DNA of 64,000 bases from Pseudomonas lactis (lineage in GTDB: Bacteria; Pseudomonadota; Gammaproteobacteria; Pseudomonadales; Pseudomonadaceae), in the NCBI RefSeq assembly GCF_001439845.1, contig NZ_JYLO01000003.1, forward strand, positions 62,001 through 126,000, written 5' to 3'. Shown here one piece after another: positions 30,236-39,497 of this stretch. Each line of letters starts with the position of its first letter. Within the stretch, counting starts at the first letter, position 1. Under the pieces are notes generated by a model. That model was not told where the DNA came from and did no database searches. It worked only from the letters and a program-made list of their open reading frames with translations. A program made the position numbers and the translations under genes.

Positions 30236-31093
30236 TCAGGGCGCGTCAGTTTGATAAGCGTCGTAGCCGCGGCGCGTACGCTCTATCTCTTCGACCAACC
30301 GGTCAATGCCCGCCAACCGCGCCCGGTTGTCATGATCCCAGGGATGAAAGCCCGGCTTGAAGTAATGCAGCCACGGCCGGAACATCCGTGGAAACACGCC
30401 TTTGGGCCCATACAAGAATTTAACCATGCGCCACAGCCCCTTCAGCGTGCCACCCGAAGTGCGGTCGGCAATCAACAGGCGCACGTGAAAATCCAGCACC
30501 ACCACCCAGAACAGCACGCTGGTGGTCAGCATGGTGCCGGTGCGCAGCAGGTAACGCGCAGGCCCTGGCTTGATCACTGTGTTCCACACATCGAACGCCA
30601 CGGCTTTATGTTCGGTTTCTTCCAGGGCGTGCCAGTACCACATCTGCTGGTAACCCTTGAGTGAGTCGCCAAAGCGCGACGGGTCGCTCAGCAGGATCTC
30701 CGCGAGCATCGCGGTGTAGTGTTCCAGGGCGATGGTCACCGCCAGGTTGAACGAGGGCGGCAGGTGTTTTTTCTGCAGGTCGAGGAAGAACTTCAAGCGT
30801 CGGTCAAGGGTGTGCGCCGGCAGGCCGGCCGCTTGCAGCAAGTCGTTATAGGCCACGTGTTCACGGCTGTGCATGGCCTCCTGGCCGATAAACCCCTGGA
30901 TCTCTTTTTTCAGTTCGGCATCGTCGATCTGCCCACGGTAGTGGCGCACGCTGTCCATGAAGAACAGCTCGCCCTGGGGAAACAGCAACGACAGGGCATT
31001 GAAGAAATGGCTGACCACCGGCCCTTGTTCGTGCCAGTTCTTGATGCGCTCGGCAGGCAAGGCAAAACGGATATCGCGACGGATCGGCAACAT
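30236..31093 (-). CDS. Predicted di-metal hydrolase (PF10118 type)
   Basis: 285 aa, recognised as the 'predicted metal-dependent hydrolase' family. Carboxylate/His clusters GQEAMHSREH, ALEHYTAM and EETEHKAVAFD look like a ferritin-like helical di-iron site. One hydrophobic segment (TTSVLFWVVVLDFHV) may associate with the membrane. It lies 15 bp downstream of the SDR gene, in one unit with the SDR and monooxygenase, which suggests a part in processing hydrophobic substrates. The exact reaction is unknown. Confidence 0.8.
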   Translation of the reverse strand: MLPIRRDIRFALPAERIKNWHEQGPVVSHFFNALSLLFPQGELFFMDSVRHYRGQIDDAELKKEIQGFIGQEAMHSREHVAYNDLLQAAGLPAHTLDRRLKFFLDLQKKHLPPSFNLAVTIALEHYTAMLAEILLSDPSRFGDSLKGYQQMWYWHALEETEHKAVAFDVWNTVIKPGPARYLLRTGTMLTTSVLFWVVVLDFHVRLLIADRTSGGTLKGLWRMVKFLYGPKGVFPRMFRPWLHYFKPGFHPWDHDNRARLAGIDRLVEEIERTRRGYDAYQTDAP

Positions 31094-31108
31094 GGTGCGT
31101 CCTCCTGT

Positions 31109-31999
31109 TCAGAGTCGAGGCTCGTCGTTGGTTTCAAACACTGGCGTGCGCGGCTTGGGCGCCATGCGCTTGCTGGCAAACACCACCAGGGCCTGATAGG
31201 CCGCCGGCAGGCAACGGGCGAGCAGGTCGAGAAAATACGCATCGCGGCCAATCAGCACGCGGCGCTTGTTTTTGCGTACGCCTTGCAGGATCACTTTGGC
31301 GGCCTGGTCGGCGTCGGTGATGAAGAGTTTTTCGAAATCGGCGCGGGCTTGCTGCTCGCTGTGGATGAGAAAACCGGTCATGTTCGCGTCGATGCGGCTG
31401 CTGCGGCAGATGTCGGTACGAATGCCACCGGGGTGTACACAGGTGGCCGACACGCCGCAGCGTTGCAGGTCGAGTTCCTGGCGCAAGGCTTCGGTGAAAC
31501 CGCGCACCGCGAACTTGGTGGCGTTGTAGCCGCTCATGCCGGGTTGGGCGAACAGGCCGAACACGCTGGACGTATTGATGATATGCCCGGCACCGCTGGC
31601 CTTGAGGTACGGCAGGAACGCCTTGGTGCCATGCACCACTCCCCAGAAGTTGATGCCGACAATCCATTCCAGGTCGGCGTAATCCACCCCTTCGACGGTG
31701 CTCGACAGCGCCACCCCGGCATTGTTGAACACCAGGTTGACCTGGCCGTGCTCGGCCGCGCAGCGCGCTGCCCACGCCTGCATGGCCTGGCGGTCGGAGA
31801 CGTCCAGCACCTGGGTGGTGACGGTGACGGGCGCCAAGGTCGAGGTGCGGATCAGTGCCAGGGTCTGTTCCAGGCCCTGGCTGTTTTTGTCTGCCAGCGC
31901 CAGGTGACACCCTTCCCGCGCCAGCGCCAGGGCCAGTGCGCGGCCCATGCCGGAAGCCGCGCCGGTGATCGCCGCAACGCGGCCGTTGAATGACTTCAT
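31109..31999 (-). CDS. Short-chain dehydrogenase/reductase
   Basis: 296-aa classical SDR: cofactor loop TGAASGMGRA, NNAG motif, catalytic Ser in INTSSVFG, and Y-x-x-x-K as YNATK. It has a hydrophobic C-terminal extension (LARCLPAAYQALVVF). Start MKSFNGRVAAITGA at 31999 overlaps the monooxygenase stop by 4 bp. A longer upstream reading is not supported. It probably interconverts an alcohol and a ketone or aldehyde for the adjacent Baeyer-Villiger-type enzyme. Confidence 0.9.
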   Translation of the reverse strand: MKSFNGRVAAITGAASGMGRALALALAREGCHLALADKNSQGLEQTLALIRTSTLAPVTVTTQVLDVSDRQAMQAWAARCAAEHGQVNLVFNNAGVALSSTVEGVDYADLEWIVGINFWGVVHGTKAFLPYLKASGAGHIINTSSVFGLFAQPGMSGYNATKFAVRGFTEALRQELDLQRCGVSATCVHPGGIRTDICRSSRIDANMTGFLIHSEQQARADFEKLFITDADQAAKVILQGVRKNKRRVLIGRDAYFLDLLARCLPAAYQALVVFASKRMAPKPRTPVFETNDEPRL

Positions 32000-33534
32000 G
32001 ACAGGCTGCCTTCTGTGGTGGAGTGGGGCGTTGCAACCGCGCGCGGCAGGGCGGGCGCCGGCGCCTGGCTGACGCTGTAGTCCTTGAGGGCAAAATGCCG
32101 GGTGACCTGCTTGAAGCGCCAGGTCGAGCCGGGCCACAGCGTGGTGTTCTTGCCGGTGCGCGGGTCGAGGTACCAGCTCTGGCAGCCGCCGGTGTTCCAG
32201 ATGGTGCGCTTGAGCTTGTCCTGCAACTGCTGGTTGTAGGCGTGCTCCACGGCGGGTTTGACCTCTACGGTGGTAATGCGCTGGCGCTGCATGTGTTTCA
32301 GGGCATCGAGGATGTAGGTGACCTGGGCCTCGATCATCAGGATCATCGAGTTATGCCCCAGGCCGGTGTTGGGGCCGACGATCAGAAACAGGTTCGGGTA
32401 GCCCGGCACGCTGGTGCCTTTATAGGCATGGGCGCCATCGCGCCAGGCGTCCATCAGGTCGATGCCGTCCCGGCCGATGATGCAGCCACGGGGCAACGGG
32501 TCGCTGGCCTGGAAACCTGTGCCGAAGATCAGGCAATCGGCGGGGTGCTTGATACCGTCGGCGGTGATCACGCCGTCGGCTTCGATGCGCAGCACGCTGT
32601 CGGTGACCACCTCGACATTGCTGCGCGAGAGCGCCGGGTAGTAATCGTTGGAGATCAACACGCGCTTGCAGCCGATGGTGTAGTCCGGCGTCAGGGTTTT
32701 GCGCAGGGAAGGGCGGGCCACCTGTTTGCGCAGGTGACGCAGGGCGATTTTCTGCACCATTTTCATCAGGCGTGGGTGCAGGGCAAAGCCCACCACGCGC
32801 CCTTCCAGTGCCCAGTAAAGCGCACCACGAACCAGCTTTTGGGTAAGCGGTACATGCTTGAACAACCAGCGTTCGGCAGCGGAAATCGGCCGATCAGGCT
32901 TGGGCATGATCCACGGCGGCGTGCGCTGGAACAGGTCCAGGTGCGCCACCTGCGGGGCGATCTGCGGCACGAACTGGATGGCGCTGGCGCCGGTGCCAAT
33001 CACCGCCACGCGCTTGCCCTTCAAGGAATACTCATGGTCCCACTGCTGGGAGTGGAAGCGCTTGCCCTTGAAACTCTCCAGCCCAGGGATATCTGGCATT
33101 GCCGGGCGCGACAAGCCCCCCATTCCCGACACCAGCACCCGTGCGCTGACCTGGCGGCCGTCGCTGAAGGTCAGCTGCCAGCGCTGCTGCTGTTCATCAA
33201 ACAGCGCACGTAGCAAGCCCATGCCAAAGCGCAGGTAAGGCGCTAGCTCGAAGCGCCTGGCGCAGTCTTCCAGATAGGCACGAATCTCGGGTTGCGCCGC
33301 GAACTGTCGCGTCCAGTTCGGGTTGGGCGCAAAGGAAAACGAGTACACATGGGACTGCACGTCGCAGGCGCACCCTGGGTAGTGGTTGTCGCGCCACGTA
33401 CCGCCGAGGGTCTCGGCCTGTTCGGCGATAAAAAAGTCGGTGAGCCCGGCTTCCTTGAGTTTGATCGCCATGCACAGGCCCGCGAACCCGGAGCCAATGA
33501 TGGCGATGTCGATTGAGTCACTGGGGGCATTCAT
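31996..33534 (-). CDS. Flavin-containing Baeyer-Villiger-type monooxygenase
   Basis: 512-aa class B flavoprotein monooxygenase: FAD motif GSGFAG, GGTW, NADPH motif GTGASA, and the Baeyer-Villiger fingerprint FKGKRFHSQQWDH. It would insert oxygen beside a carbonyl, turning ketones into esters, with NADPH and O2. It is first of a three-gene minus-strand unit (monooxygenase, SDR, metal hydrolase), divergent from an alpha/beta hydrolase that could open the ester. Similar three-gene units occur in P. aeruginosa. The substrate is unknown. Confidence 0.88.
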   Translation of the reverse strand: MNAPSDSIDIAIIGSGFAGLCMAIKLKEAGLTDFFIAEQAETLGGTWRDNHYPGCACDVQSHVYSFSFAPNPNWTRQFAAQPEIRAYLEDCARRFELAPYLRFGMGLLRALFDEQQQRWQLTFSDGRQVSARVLVSGMGGLSRPAMPDIPGLESFKGKRFHSQQWDHEYSLKGKRVAVIGTGASAIQFVPQIAPQVAHLDLFQRTPPWIMPKPDRPISAAERWLFKHVPLTQKLVRGALYWALEGRVVGFALHPRLMKMVQKIALRHLRKQVARPSLRKTLTPDYTIGCKRVLISNDYYPALSRSNVEVVTDSVLRIEADGVITADGIKHPADCLIFGTGFQASDPLPRGCIIGRDGIDLMDAWRDGAHAYKGTSVPGYPNLFLIVGPNTGLGHNSMILMIEAQVTYILDALKHMQRQRITTVEVKPAVEHAYNQQLQDKLKRTIWNTGGCQSWYLDPRTGKNTTLWPGSTWRFKQVTRHFALKDYSVSQAPAPALPRAVATPHSTTEGSLS

Positions 33535-33821
33535 AGGGCTGCCTCGTCAATAAAGCGCTTGGGCATCGGATGTGCTCCTGTTTTTGTTTTGTCTTTTAGA
33601 TAGAACACCATTGCAAAGGAAAATTGAATTAATTATTTTAAAAAAGATTTTAAATAATCTACCTGAAAAATTCGCCTACGCTAGGGCCTTGTTGCGCATG
33701 AACGATTTGTCCGACGGACGAACGTGGTATGCATGAAGTTTAGGTCCAGGGTGTGGACGATGGCTGAGGCCAGGCCAATTCCGGTCGGGTCGCCAGCAGC
33801 AGGGAAGCAGAGGACCGAGCT
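33535..33821. other. Divergent promoter region, AT-rich
   Basis: 287 bp without a gene. The segment 33590-33665 is strikingly AT-rich compared with flanking genes. It contains ATTGCAA-N7-TTGAATT (33610-33630), a degenerate relative of the inverted repeats found upstream of alkB and fadE. It must hold the promoters of the monooxygenase unit and of the alpha/beta hydrolase. Confidence 0.6.
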
Positions 33822-34820
33822 ATGGCTTTGGAGTGGGTTGTCGCTGCGGGTGTGCTGGTGGGCGCCAGCGCGGTGTTATGGGGCTTGAGTGCCTGGATGA
33901 CGCGGCGCATTGAAGCGACCGTGCCGATCAACGGGCGCTTCGTCGAGGTGGATGGCGAGCGCTTTCATTATGTCGAAGAGGGCAAGGGCCCGCCGCTGGT
34001 GATGATCCACGGGCTGATGGGCAGCAGTCGCAACCTGACCTATGCCTTGTCCGGCCAGTTGCGTGAGCATTTTCGCGTCATCAGCCTCGACCGGCCGGGC
34101 TCAGGCTATTCCACCCGGCATAGCGGCACGCCGGCAGACTTGCCTGCCCAGGCGCGACAAATCGCGGCTTTCATCAAGACGCTGGATCTGGACAAACCGC
34201 TGGTGCTGGGGCACTCCCTGGGCGGCGCGATTGCCCTGGCGCTGGCCCTCGACCATCCGCATGCGGTGTCCGGGTTGGTGCTGGTTGCGCCCTTGACTCA
34301 CCCCCAACGCATGCTGCCGCTGGTGTTCCTTTCTCTGGCCGTGCGCCCGGCCTGGCTGCGGCGCTGGGTGGCCCACACCTTGACCCTGCCCATCGGCCTG
34401 CTGACCAAAGACTCGGTGGTGAAGGGCGTGTTCGCCCCGGACCCTGCGCCGCCAGACTTCGCCAGCCGTGGCGGCGGTTTGCTGGGCATGCGCCCCGACA
34501 ACTTCTACGCCGCGTCCACCGAGATCAACCGGGTCAACGACCACCTGCCAGAGATGGTCAAGCGCTACTCCCAACTGACGCTGCCAATCGGCCTGATCTA
34601 CGGCGGGCAAGACAAGGTGCTCGACTTCCAGAAACACGGCCAGGCCCTGGCCAGCAAGGTGCCAGGGCTGAAAATGCAGGTGATCGAAGGCCGCGGGCAT
34701 ATGTTGCCGATCACCGCCACCGAGCGCGTGGCGGCGCTGGTGGAGCAGGTAGCCAAGCGGGTTCGACCCGGTGAAAACGTTAGGCAGTTACAGCCGTCTG
34801 TAGCCTTGGCGAGCAAATAA
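33822..34820 (+). CDS. Alpha/beta hydrolase with N-terminal membrane anchor
   Basis: 332 aa. Residues 5-25 are hydrophobic (VVAAGVLVGASAVLWGLSAW) and probably anchor the protein in the membrane. The hydrolase fold follows, with HGLMGSS (oxyanion), nucleophile elbow GHSLGG, acid in YGGQDKV, and catalytic His in GRGHMLP. It is a probable esterase or lipase. Facing the Baeyer-Villiger unit across a shared promoter, it could cleave the esters that enzyme makes. Substrate unproven. Confidence 0.88.
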   Translation: MALEWVVAAGVLVGASAVLWGLSAWMTRRIEATVPINGRFVEVDGERFHYVEEGKGPPLVMIHGLMGSSRNLTYALSGQLREHFRVISLDRPGSGYSTRHSGTPADLPAQARQIAAFIKTLDLDKPLVLGHSLGGAIALALALDHPHAVSGLVLVAPLTHPQRMLPLVFLSLAVRPAWLRRWVAHTLTLPIGLLTKDSVVKGVFAPDPAPPDFASRGGGLLGMRPDNFYAASTEINRVNDHLPEMVKRYSQLTLPIGLIYGGQDKVLDFQKHGQALASKVPGLKMQVIEGRGHMLPITATERVAALVEQVAKRVRPGENVRQLQPSVALASK

Positions 34821-34968
34821 CGGTGCCACTCGACTGCGGTTCATTAGCGTTGATGCCTGCCCTGAGTACCTGACCCAATGGCTGAAAAGAGACTGCTCGG
34901 TCACGGAAAAAAGGGCTGGAGAAACTAGTTGACGACCTAACGATTCCGCGCTATTTATTTAAAAAAAT

Positions 34969-34990
34969 ATTTCAATGTGTAATTTGAAAT
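34969..34990. promoter_or_regulatory. Candidate operator upstream of alkB
   Basis: Inverted repeat ATTTCAA-N8-TTGAAAT in an AT-rich block 125-146 bp before the alkB start. The same half-sites and 8-bp spacer recur at 39382-39403 before fadE. The regulator is not encoded in the window. Confidence 0.5.
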
Positions 34991-35114
34991 TATTTTTGAA
35001 ATGCCTAAGAGCGAATAAAATAATGAAAAAAACGCCTTTTATCGCATGCATGATTTTTCGCAGCAGTCAGCGCACCGCTGCCGCATCGCCTACCGACTGT
35101 GTTCGGAGGCTGCC

Positions 35115-36395
35115 ATGAACCAGACGCTGGCAGCTGCGACCGTGTGGGCCGACGGCAAACGCCACCTGTGGTGGCTCGGCATTATGCCGCTGGCGACTCC
35201 CTTACTCTCCGGCGCCCTTGCCATCACCACAGGCGTGCAACAACTGTGGTGGGTGGGCGTGCTGGTGATCTTCGGCTTGATCCCGCTGATTGACGGCCTG
35301 CTTGGCGAAGACGTCAGCAACCCGCCCGAATCTGCGGTCAGCCACCTTGAATCCCAACGCTACTACCGCTGGATCGTCTACACCGGCGTGCTGTTTGTGA
35401 TTGCCTCGGTGGTCATCACCGGTTGGCTCGCTGCGGGCGGTATCGACTGGATCATCAACGGCGGCCTGTTGCAGGCCACGGCCACCCTGGAACCGTCGAA
35501 CTGGCTGGCCAGGACCGCCGCGTTCATCACCGCACGCACTGAACTTCACGGTGAAATCAGCTGGTTGACCTATGTGGGCATGGCCATGTCCACCGGTGCC
35601 GCCACCGGCATTGCCATCAACACCGCCCATGAGCTGGGGCACAAACCCAAGCCCCTGGAAGTGTTCCTGGCCAAGGTCACCTTGGCTCCGACCTTCTATG
35701 GGCACTTCTATACCGAACATAACCGTGGCCATCACGTCCGGGTCGCCACTCCGGAAGATCCGGCCAGCTCGCGCCTGGGTGAAAGTTTCTGGGCTTTCCT
35801 GCCGCGTTCGGTGTGGTTCAGCGCCGTGTCGGCCTGGAACCTGGAGCGCGAACGCCTGCGCAAACTCGGCCTGCCGGCCCTGCACTGGAAGAACGCGGTG
35901 CTCAGCGCCTGGATGTACAGCGTGGTGTTGTGGGGCGCAATGATTGCCTGGCTGGGGGCGGCGGTAATTCCGTTCCTGATTATCCAGGGCATCTACGGGT
36001 TCTCGTTGCTGGAAGTGGTGAACTATGTCGAGCATTACGGCCTCAAGCGTCAGAAGTTGCCCAATGGCCGTTATGAACGATGCTCGCCGCGTCACTCGTG
36101 GAACAGTAATCGGATTGTCACCAATATCTTTCTGTTCCAGTTGCAACGGCACTCCGATCACCATGCCAACCCCACGCGTAGTTATCAGTCGCTGCGTCAC
36201 TTTGATGAATCACCGCAACTTCCATATGGCTATGCCAGCATGATTGTCTGGGCTTATGTGCCGTATTTGTGGCGGCGTCGCATGGACCATCGCGTACTGA
36301 ATCACTATGGCGGTGATATCAACCTGACCAATCTTCAACCGTCAAAACGCTTGAAGTACCTGGAAAAGTACAGCGGTAGTGCCAAGCCGTTTTGA
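35115..36395 (+). CDS. alkB: Alkane 1-monooxygenase AlkB
   Basis: 426-aa integral-membrane di-iron hydroxylase that oxidises n-alkanes to 1-alkanols, using rubredoxin as electron donor. All the histidine boxes are present: HELGHK at 172-177, EHNRGHHVRVATPEDPAS from 201, NYVEHYG near 307, and LQRHSDHHANPTR around 346-350. There are about six hydrophobic helices. The ATG at 35115 has CGGAGG upstream; an upstream ATG at 35046 lacks homology. No rubredoxin or rubredoxin reductase gene is in the window, so electron partners must be encoded elsewhere. Confidence 0.97.
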   Translation: MNQTLAAATVWADGKRHLWWLGIMPLATPLLSGALAITTGVQQLWWVGVLVIFGLIPLIDGLLGEDVSNPPESAVSHLESQRYYRWIVYTGVLFVIASVVITGWLAAGGIDWIINGGLLQATATLEPSNWLARTAAFITARTELHGEISWLTYVGMAMSTGAATGIAINTAHELGHKPKPLEVFLAKVTLAPTFYGHFYTEHNRGHHVRVATPEDPASSRLGESFWAFLPRSVWFSAVSAWNLERERLRKLGLPALHWKNAVLSAWMYSVVLWGAMIAWLGAAVIPFLIIQGIYGFSLLEVVNYVEHYGLKRQKLPNGRYERCSPRHSWNSNRIVTNIFLFQLQRHSDHHANPTRSYQSLRHFDESPQLPYGYASMIVWAYVPYLWRRRMDHRVLNHYGGDINLTNLQPSKRLKYLEKYSGSAKPF

Positions 36396-36520
36396 GATGA
36401 AGTAAGCCTTCAGGGTGTACTCGGGATCTGTGTATCGCGCAGGTTCTGATCGCCCGGAGTATTGAGTGCAAGCACCTGGTTTGACCCTACAACAATAATT
36501 TCAAGGGAAGGACGTACACC

Positions 36521-37015
36521 ATGCAAAGTTCTGCCAAGTTCACCGCCCACATCTTCTTGGCGGCCATGGGCCTGATTGTGTATCACCAGGCCCAGGCTGC
36601 GCGTATCGAACCCGCGGGCAGTGCCTTCACTGCACAGGGGCCTATCAGCTTTTCCAAAGGCAAGCTCATCAGTGCCGACTGCACCATCAAGGTAGCCGGC
36701 AAGGTTGCAGCCGATGGTTCATCGGTGAATGTCGACAAAGTCGAGTTCGACGGTGGCCTCAAGTGCAGCCGTGTCGAAGCCATCAACTTGCCTTGGGTGT
36801 TAATCGCCAACGATACAAAAAGCGGCTCCATGTCGAAGATCAGCGTGGACGTGCATGCCTTTGGCCTGGGTGGCAAGTGTGGGCCGTCGACGGCCGACGG
36901 TACTTGGGATAACGCCACCGGAAAGTTGGAAGCCGCCGATGTTGCGATTGGCGAAGACTGCAAGATCAAGACGGTGTCGATCAAGATGCCGCCCAACTTC
37001 AAAGTTGTCGAATAA
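36521..37015 (+). CDS. PraA/PraB-like secreted alkane-oxidation activator paralogue
   Basis: 164-aa exported protein with signal peptide (to about residue 26, HQAQA). It shares its layout with the next gene: two spaced Cys pairs and the block KCGPSTADGTWDN, compared with NCGPSTI there. PraA/PraB proteins stimulate growth on hydrocarbons, probably by helping emulsify or contact the substrate. GGAAGGA precedes the ATG. Its placement between alkB and fadL supports this role. The specific PraA label is uncertain. Confidence 0.7.
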   Translation: MQSSAKFTAHIFLAAMGLIVYHQAQAARIEPAGSAFTAQGPISFSKGKLISADCTIKVAGKVAADGSSVNVDKVEFDGGLKCSRVEAINLPWVLIANDTKSGSMSKISVDVHAFGLGGKCGPSTADGTWDNATGKLEAADVAIGEDCKIKTVSIKMPPNFKVVE

Positions 37016-37149
37016 CGCGTTCCAACGGTTGTAGCGGTAAATGCATTGAAATTTGGCTGGAAAGGGAAGTTCTGCAGTTTCACCGTGACCTCTCGATCAT
37101 GGCCATTACCCCTGGCGAAATGAATCGCCATAACATGTGAGGAAAAACA

Positions 37150-37644
37150 ATGAAAAGCTTGAAAACTCTCGTGTCGCTCTCTGCCTTGGCTGTTTGCATG
37201 GGGGCTGCTTCCATGGCCAATGCCTACAGCATCACGCCGGTTAATTCGAACTTTACGGCGCCTGGCACTATTTCGGTGAAATCACCGTCGTCCTATCAGG
37301 CCACCGTTAACTGCACTGCCAACTTTACCGGCAACGTCGACGCCACTGGCGTGGCCAAGATCACCGGGGTGACGGTGAGCGGTAGCGGCCTTTGCGCATT
37401 GCCAAAAATCACCGGGTTGCCATGGACATTGACCGCCACCGGCCCAGCGGCAGGTTCGGTCGCCAATGTCGGCTATACCATCGCCTCTTCTGTCCTGTAC
37501 CCAGCCTCTAACTGTGGCCCATCGACCATCACCGTGGGCTACAGCGGTGGGGTGCTGACGGCGGCCAACCAAGGGCTCAGCGGCAGCTGCACCGTGGTGA
37601 GCTTGAGCGTGACCCCAAGCCCAACCTTCACCATCGTGCCTTGA
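37150..37644 (+). CDS. praB: Alkane oxidation protein activator PraB
   Basis: 164-aa exported protein: signal peptide MKSLKTLVSLSALAVCMGAA...ANA, then a beta-rich domain with FTAPGTISVKSP, KITGLPWTLT, ASNCGPSTI and C-terminal PSPTFTIVP, which I recognise as PraB. It is small, Cys-containing (four Cys after the signal) and Ser/Thr rich, so probably periplasmic or extracellular. The start has GTGAGGAA upstream. It stands between its paralogue and FadL. Confidence 0.85.
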   Translation: MKSLKTLVSLSALAVCMGAASMANAYSITPVNSNFTAPGTISVKSPSSYQATVNCTANFTGNVDATGVAKITGVTVSGSGLCALPKITGLPWTLTATGPAAGSVANVGYTIASSVLYPASNCGPSTITVGYSGGVLTAANQGLSGSCTVVSLSVTPSPTFTIVP

Positions 37645-37683
37645 TGGCCGGTCGGAACACTGGGTTGATCACCTGCTGAAAGA

Positions 37684-37706
37684 CTGGCGCCTTTTCCAGG
37701 CGCCAG
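37684..37706 (+). terminator. Hairpin after praB
   Basis: Perfect 8-bp inverted repeat CTGGCGCC / GGCGCCAG with a 7-nt loop, 39 bp past the praB stop. No T-tract follows, so it may be an mRNA 3' stabiliser or a weak terminator. Confidence 0.6.
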
Positions 37707-37776
37707 TTCAGGCAGTGCCGGGCAGCAAGACGAACGGGCGAGGCCGGTTCACAGGGATAACAAAAAGGAGTGCCGC

Positions 37777-39234
37777 ATGAATAATAAGAAACAACACGTG
37801 CAGGTTTTGCTGGGGCTGGCGTTGATGGGAGGGGTAACCGCCTTCATCGCGCCTGCACAGGCTGGCGGTTTTTCTACCCCGACCTACGGCGCACCTGGTT
37901 GGGGCAGGGCATTTGCCGGCGGCTCGTTGTTCAAGAACGACCCGAGCTCGGCTTATAACAACCCGGCCGCCATGGCGTTTGTCGAACACAATGTTGCGCA
38001 ATTCACGGTCGACTATGCGCGCATCAAGATCAAGTACAAGGGCAGTGCCTCGGATTACGCCGGCAACCCGATTTCCAGTACGCCGTTGGACGAGAATGGT
38101 TTTCCCGATGGCGCAGCAACCGCTGTCAATAACAACGACGGTGGCCAGGGCGGCTTCACGGCCTGGCTGCCCACCGGCTTCATGGTGATGCCCTTGGGCG
38201 ACCGGTTTGCCTTCGGCTTGAGCCAAGTGGTGCCACAGGGCATGCGCTCCACCTGGAATGAAGACTCCAAACTGCGCGACTTTGCCGTGGATACCAAAAT
38301 CGAAACCGTCGGGTTGACGGGCTCGCTGTCGTTTAAAGTCAACGACCAGTTCTCCGTGGGCGGCGGCATGATCGTGCAGCACAGCAAGGGCTTCGTCAGC
38401 CAGAACGTCGACCTGTTGTCCGCTGCGGCAGTGTCTGACTCCGAGCTTGGCGGGATCAACTTCCCCTCAGACGTGGGCCATGCGCTGATGCGGGTCAAGG
38501 TCGACAATATTTCCACTGGCTGGTTTGCCGGCGTGGTGTGGAAACCCACCGAGCGCGACACCCTGGGCCTGAATTACCACGCCAAGATCAAAAACAAGAT
38601 GACGGGTAAGTACAACCTGTACGCCGATCAGTTTTCCTACAACCTCATGACTCAGCCCAGCCCATTCGGGGGCACCGGTACGTTGGTCAACACCGCCTAT
38701 CCTGGCCTGGAATTGGCCCCCAACGGTGCGCATGCCAAGGTTCAACTGGATATTCCTGCCACTGCGGGCCTGGATTGGGTGCATCAGTTCAACGATCGCC
38801 TGACCCTGGGTGCCAGCGTCACGTGGACCGAATGGTCGTCGTTCAAGGACTTGACCCTCGACTCCGGCGATATGCGCATTGTCTCCATTCCCTACAACTA
38901 CAAAAACACCTGGATGTACTCCCTCGGCGGTGACTACCGTGCGACCGATGAACTGACCTTGCGTGCCGGCGTGGCTATCGACCAGACGCCTACACGTAAC
39001 TCCACCCGCGATCCACGCATCCCCGATGGCGATCGTACGTTCCTTTCGCTGGGGGCTGGCTACGATGTGAAGGCGGTCAAGGGCTTGAGCCTGGATGTGG
39101 CCTATTCCCATCAGTTCGTGCAGAAGGTCAATCTCAAGACCAAAAACATCGACCGACTGGGCGGCGCAAGCCTGGATGGCAAGGCCGAGTCTTCGGGTGA
39201 TGTGGTCAGTTTGTCAGCGACCTATGCGTTCTGA
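37777..39234 (+). CDS. FadL-family outer-membrane transporter
   Basis: 485-aa OmpP1/FadL beta-barrel for uptake of hydrophobic compounds. Signal peptide ends APAQA (about residue 28). The mature N-terminus GGFSTPTYGAPGWGRAFAGGS and NDPSSAYNNPAAM are FadL hatch motifs, and the protein ends in the aromatic LSATYAF typical of barrels. In this setting it probably imports alkanes or long-chain fatty acids, as AlkL or FadL do elsewhere. AAAAAGGAG precedes the ATG. Confidence 0.92.
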   Translation: MNNKKQHVQVLLGLALMGGVTAFIAPAQAGGFSTPTYGAPGWGRAFAGGSLFKNDPSSAYNNPAAMAFVEHNVAQFTVDYARIKIKYKGSASDYAGNPISSTPLDENGFPDGAATAVNNNDGGQGGFTAWLPTGFMVMPLGDRFAFGLSQVVPQGMRSTWNEDSKLRDFAVDTKIETVGLTGSLSFKVNDQFSVGGGMIVQHSKGFVSQNVDLLSAAAVSDSELGGINFPSDVGHALMRVKVDNISTGWFAGVVWKPTERDTLGLNYHAKIKNKMTGKYNLYADQFSYNLMTQPSPFGGTGTLVNTAYPGLELAPNGAHAKVQLDIPATAGLDWVHQFNDRLTLGASVTWTEWSSFKDLTLDSGDMRIVSIPYNYKNTWMYSLGGDYRATDELTLRAGVAIDQTPTRNSTRDPRIPDGDRTFLSLGAGYDVKAVKGLSLDVAYSHQFVQKVNLKTKNIDRLGGASLDGKAESSGDVVSLSATYAF

Positions 39235-39381
39235 CGGGGCCTGAGGGCGATGGCGGAGGGCGGCAAGCGCATCTTGCAGCCTTCCTCCGAGCTGCGTCTT
39301 TCTACAGGGCGGTGGTCTATGTCGGTGATGACCGGTTGAGGCATTCAGCCGTGTTTTTTTTGGTTTAACGATTAAATAAAA

Positions 39382-39403
39382 ATTTCAAAACAAAATTTGA
39401 ATT
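39382..39403. promoter_or_regulatory. Candidate operator upstream of fadE
   Basis: Inverted repeat ATTTCAA-N8-TTGAATT in an AT-rich tract 95-116 bp before fadE. Both half-sites and spacer match the site before alkB. Confidence 0.5.
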
Positions 39404-39497
39404 TGCTCTTTGAAGTTTGTAGTGTGGTTTTCAGCCGCAGCTCATGTCGAGCTGCCCACGCGTTTGCCACACCCTGAATCAAGTAGAGGTCTCCCCC

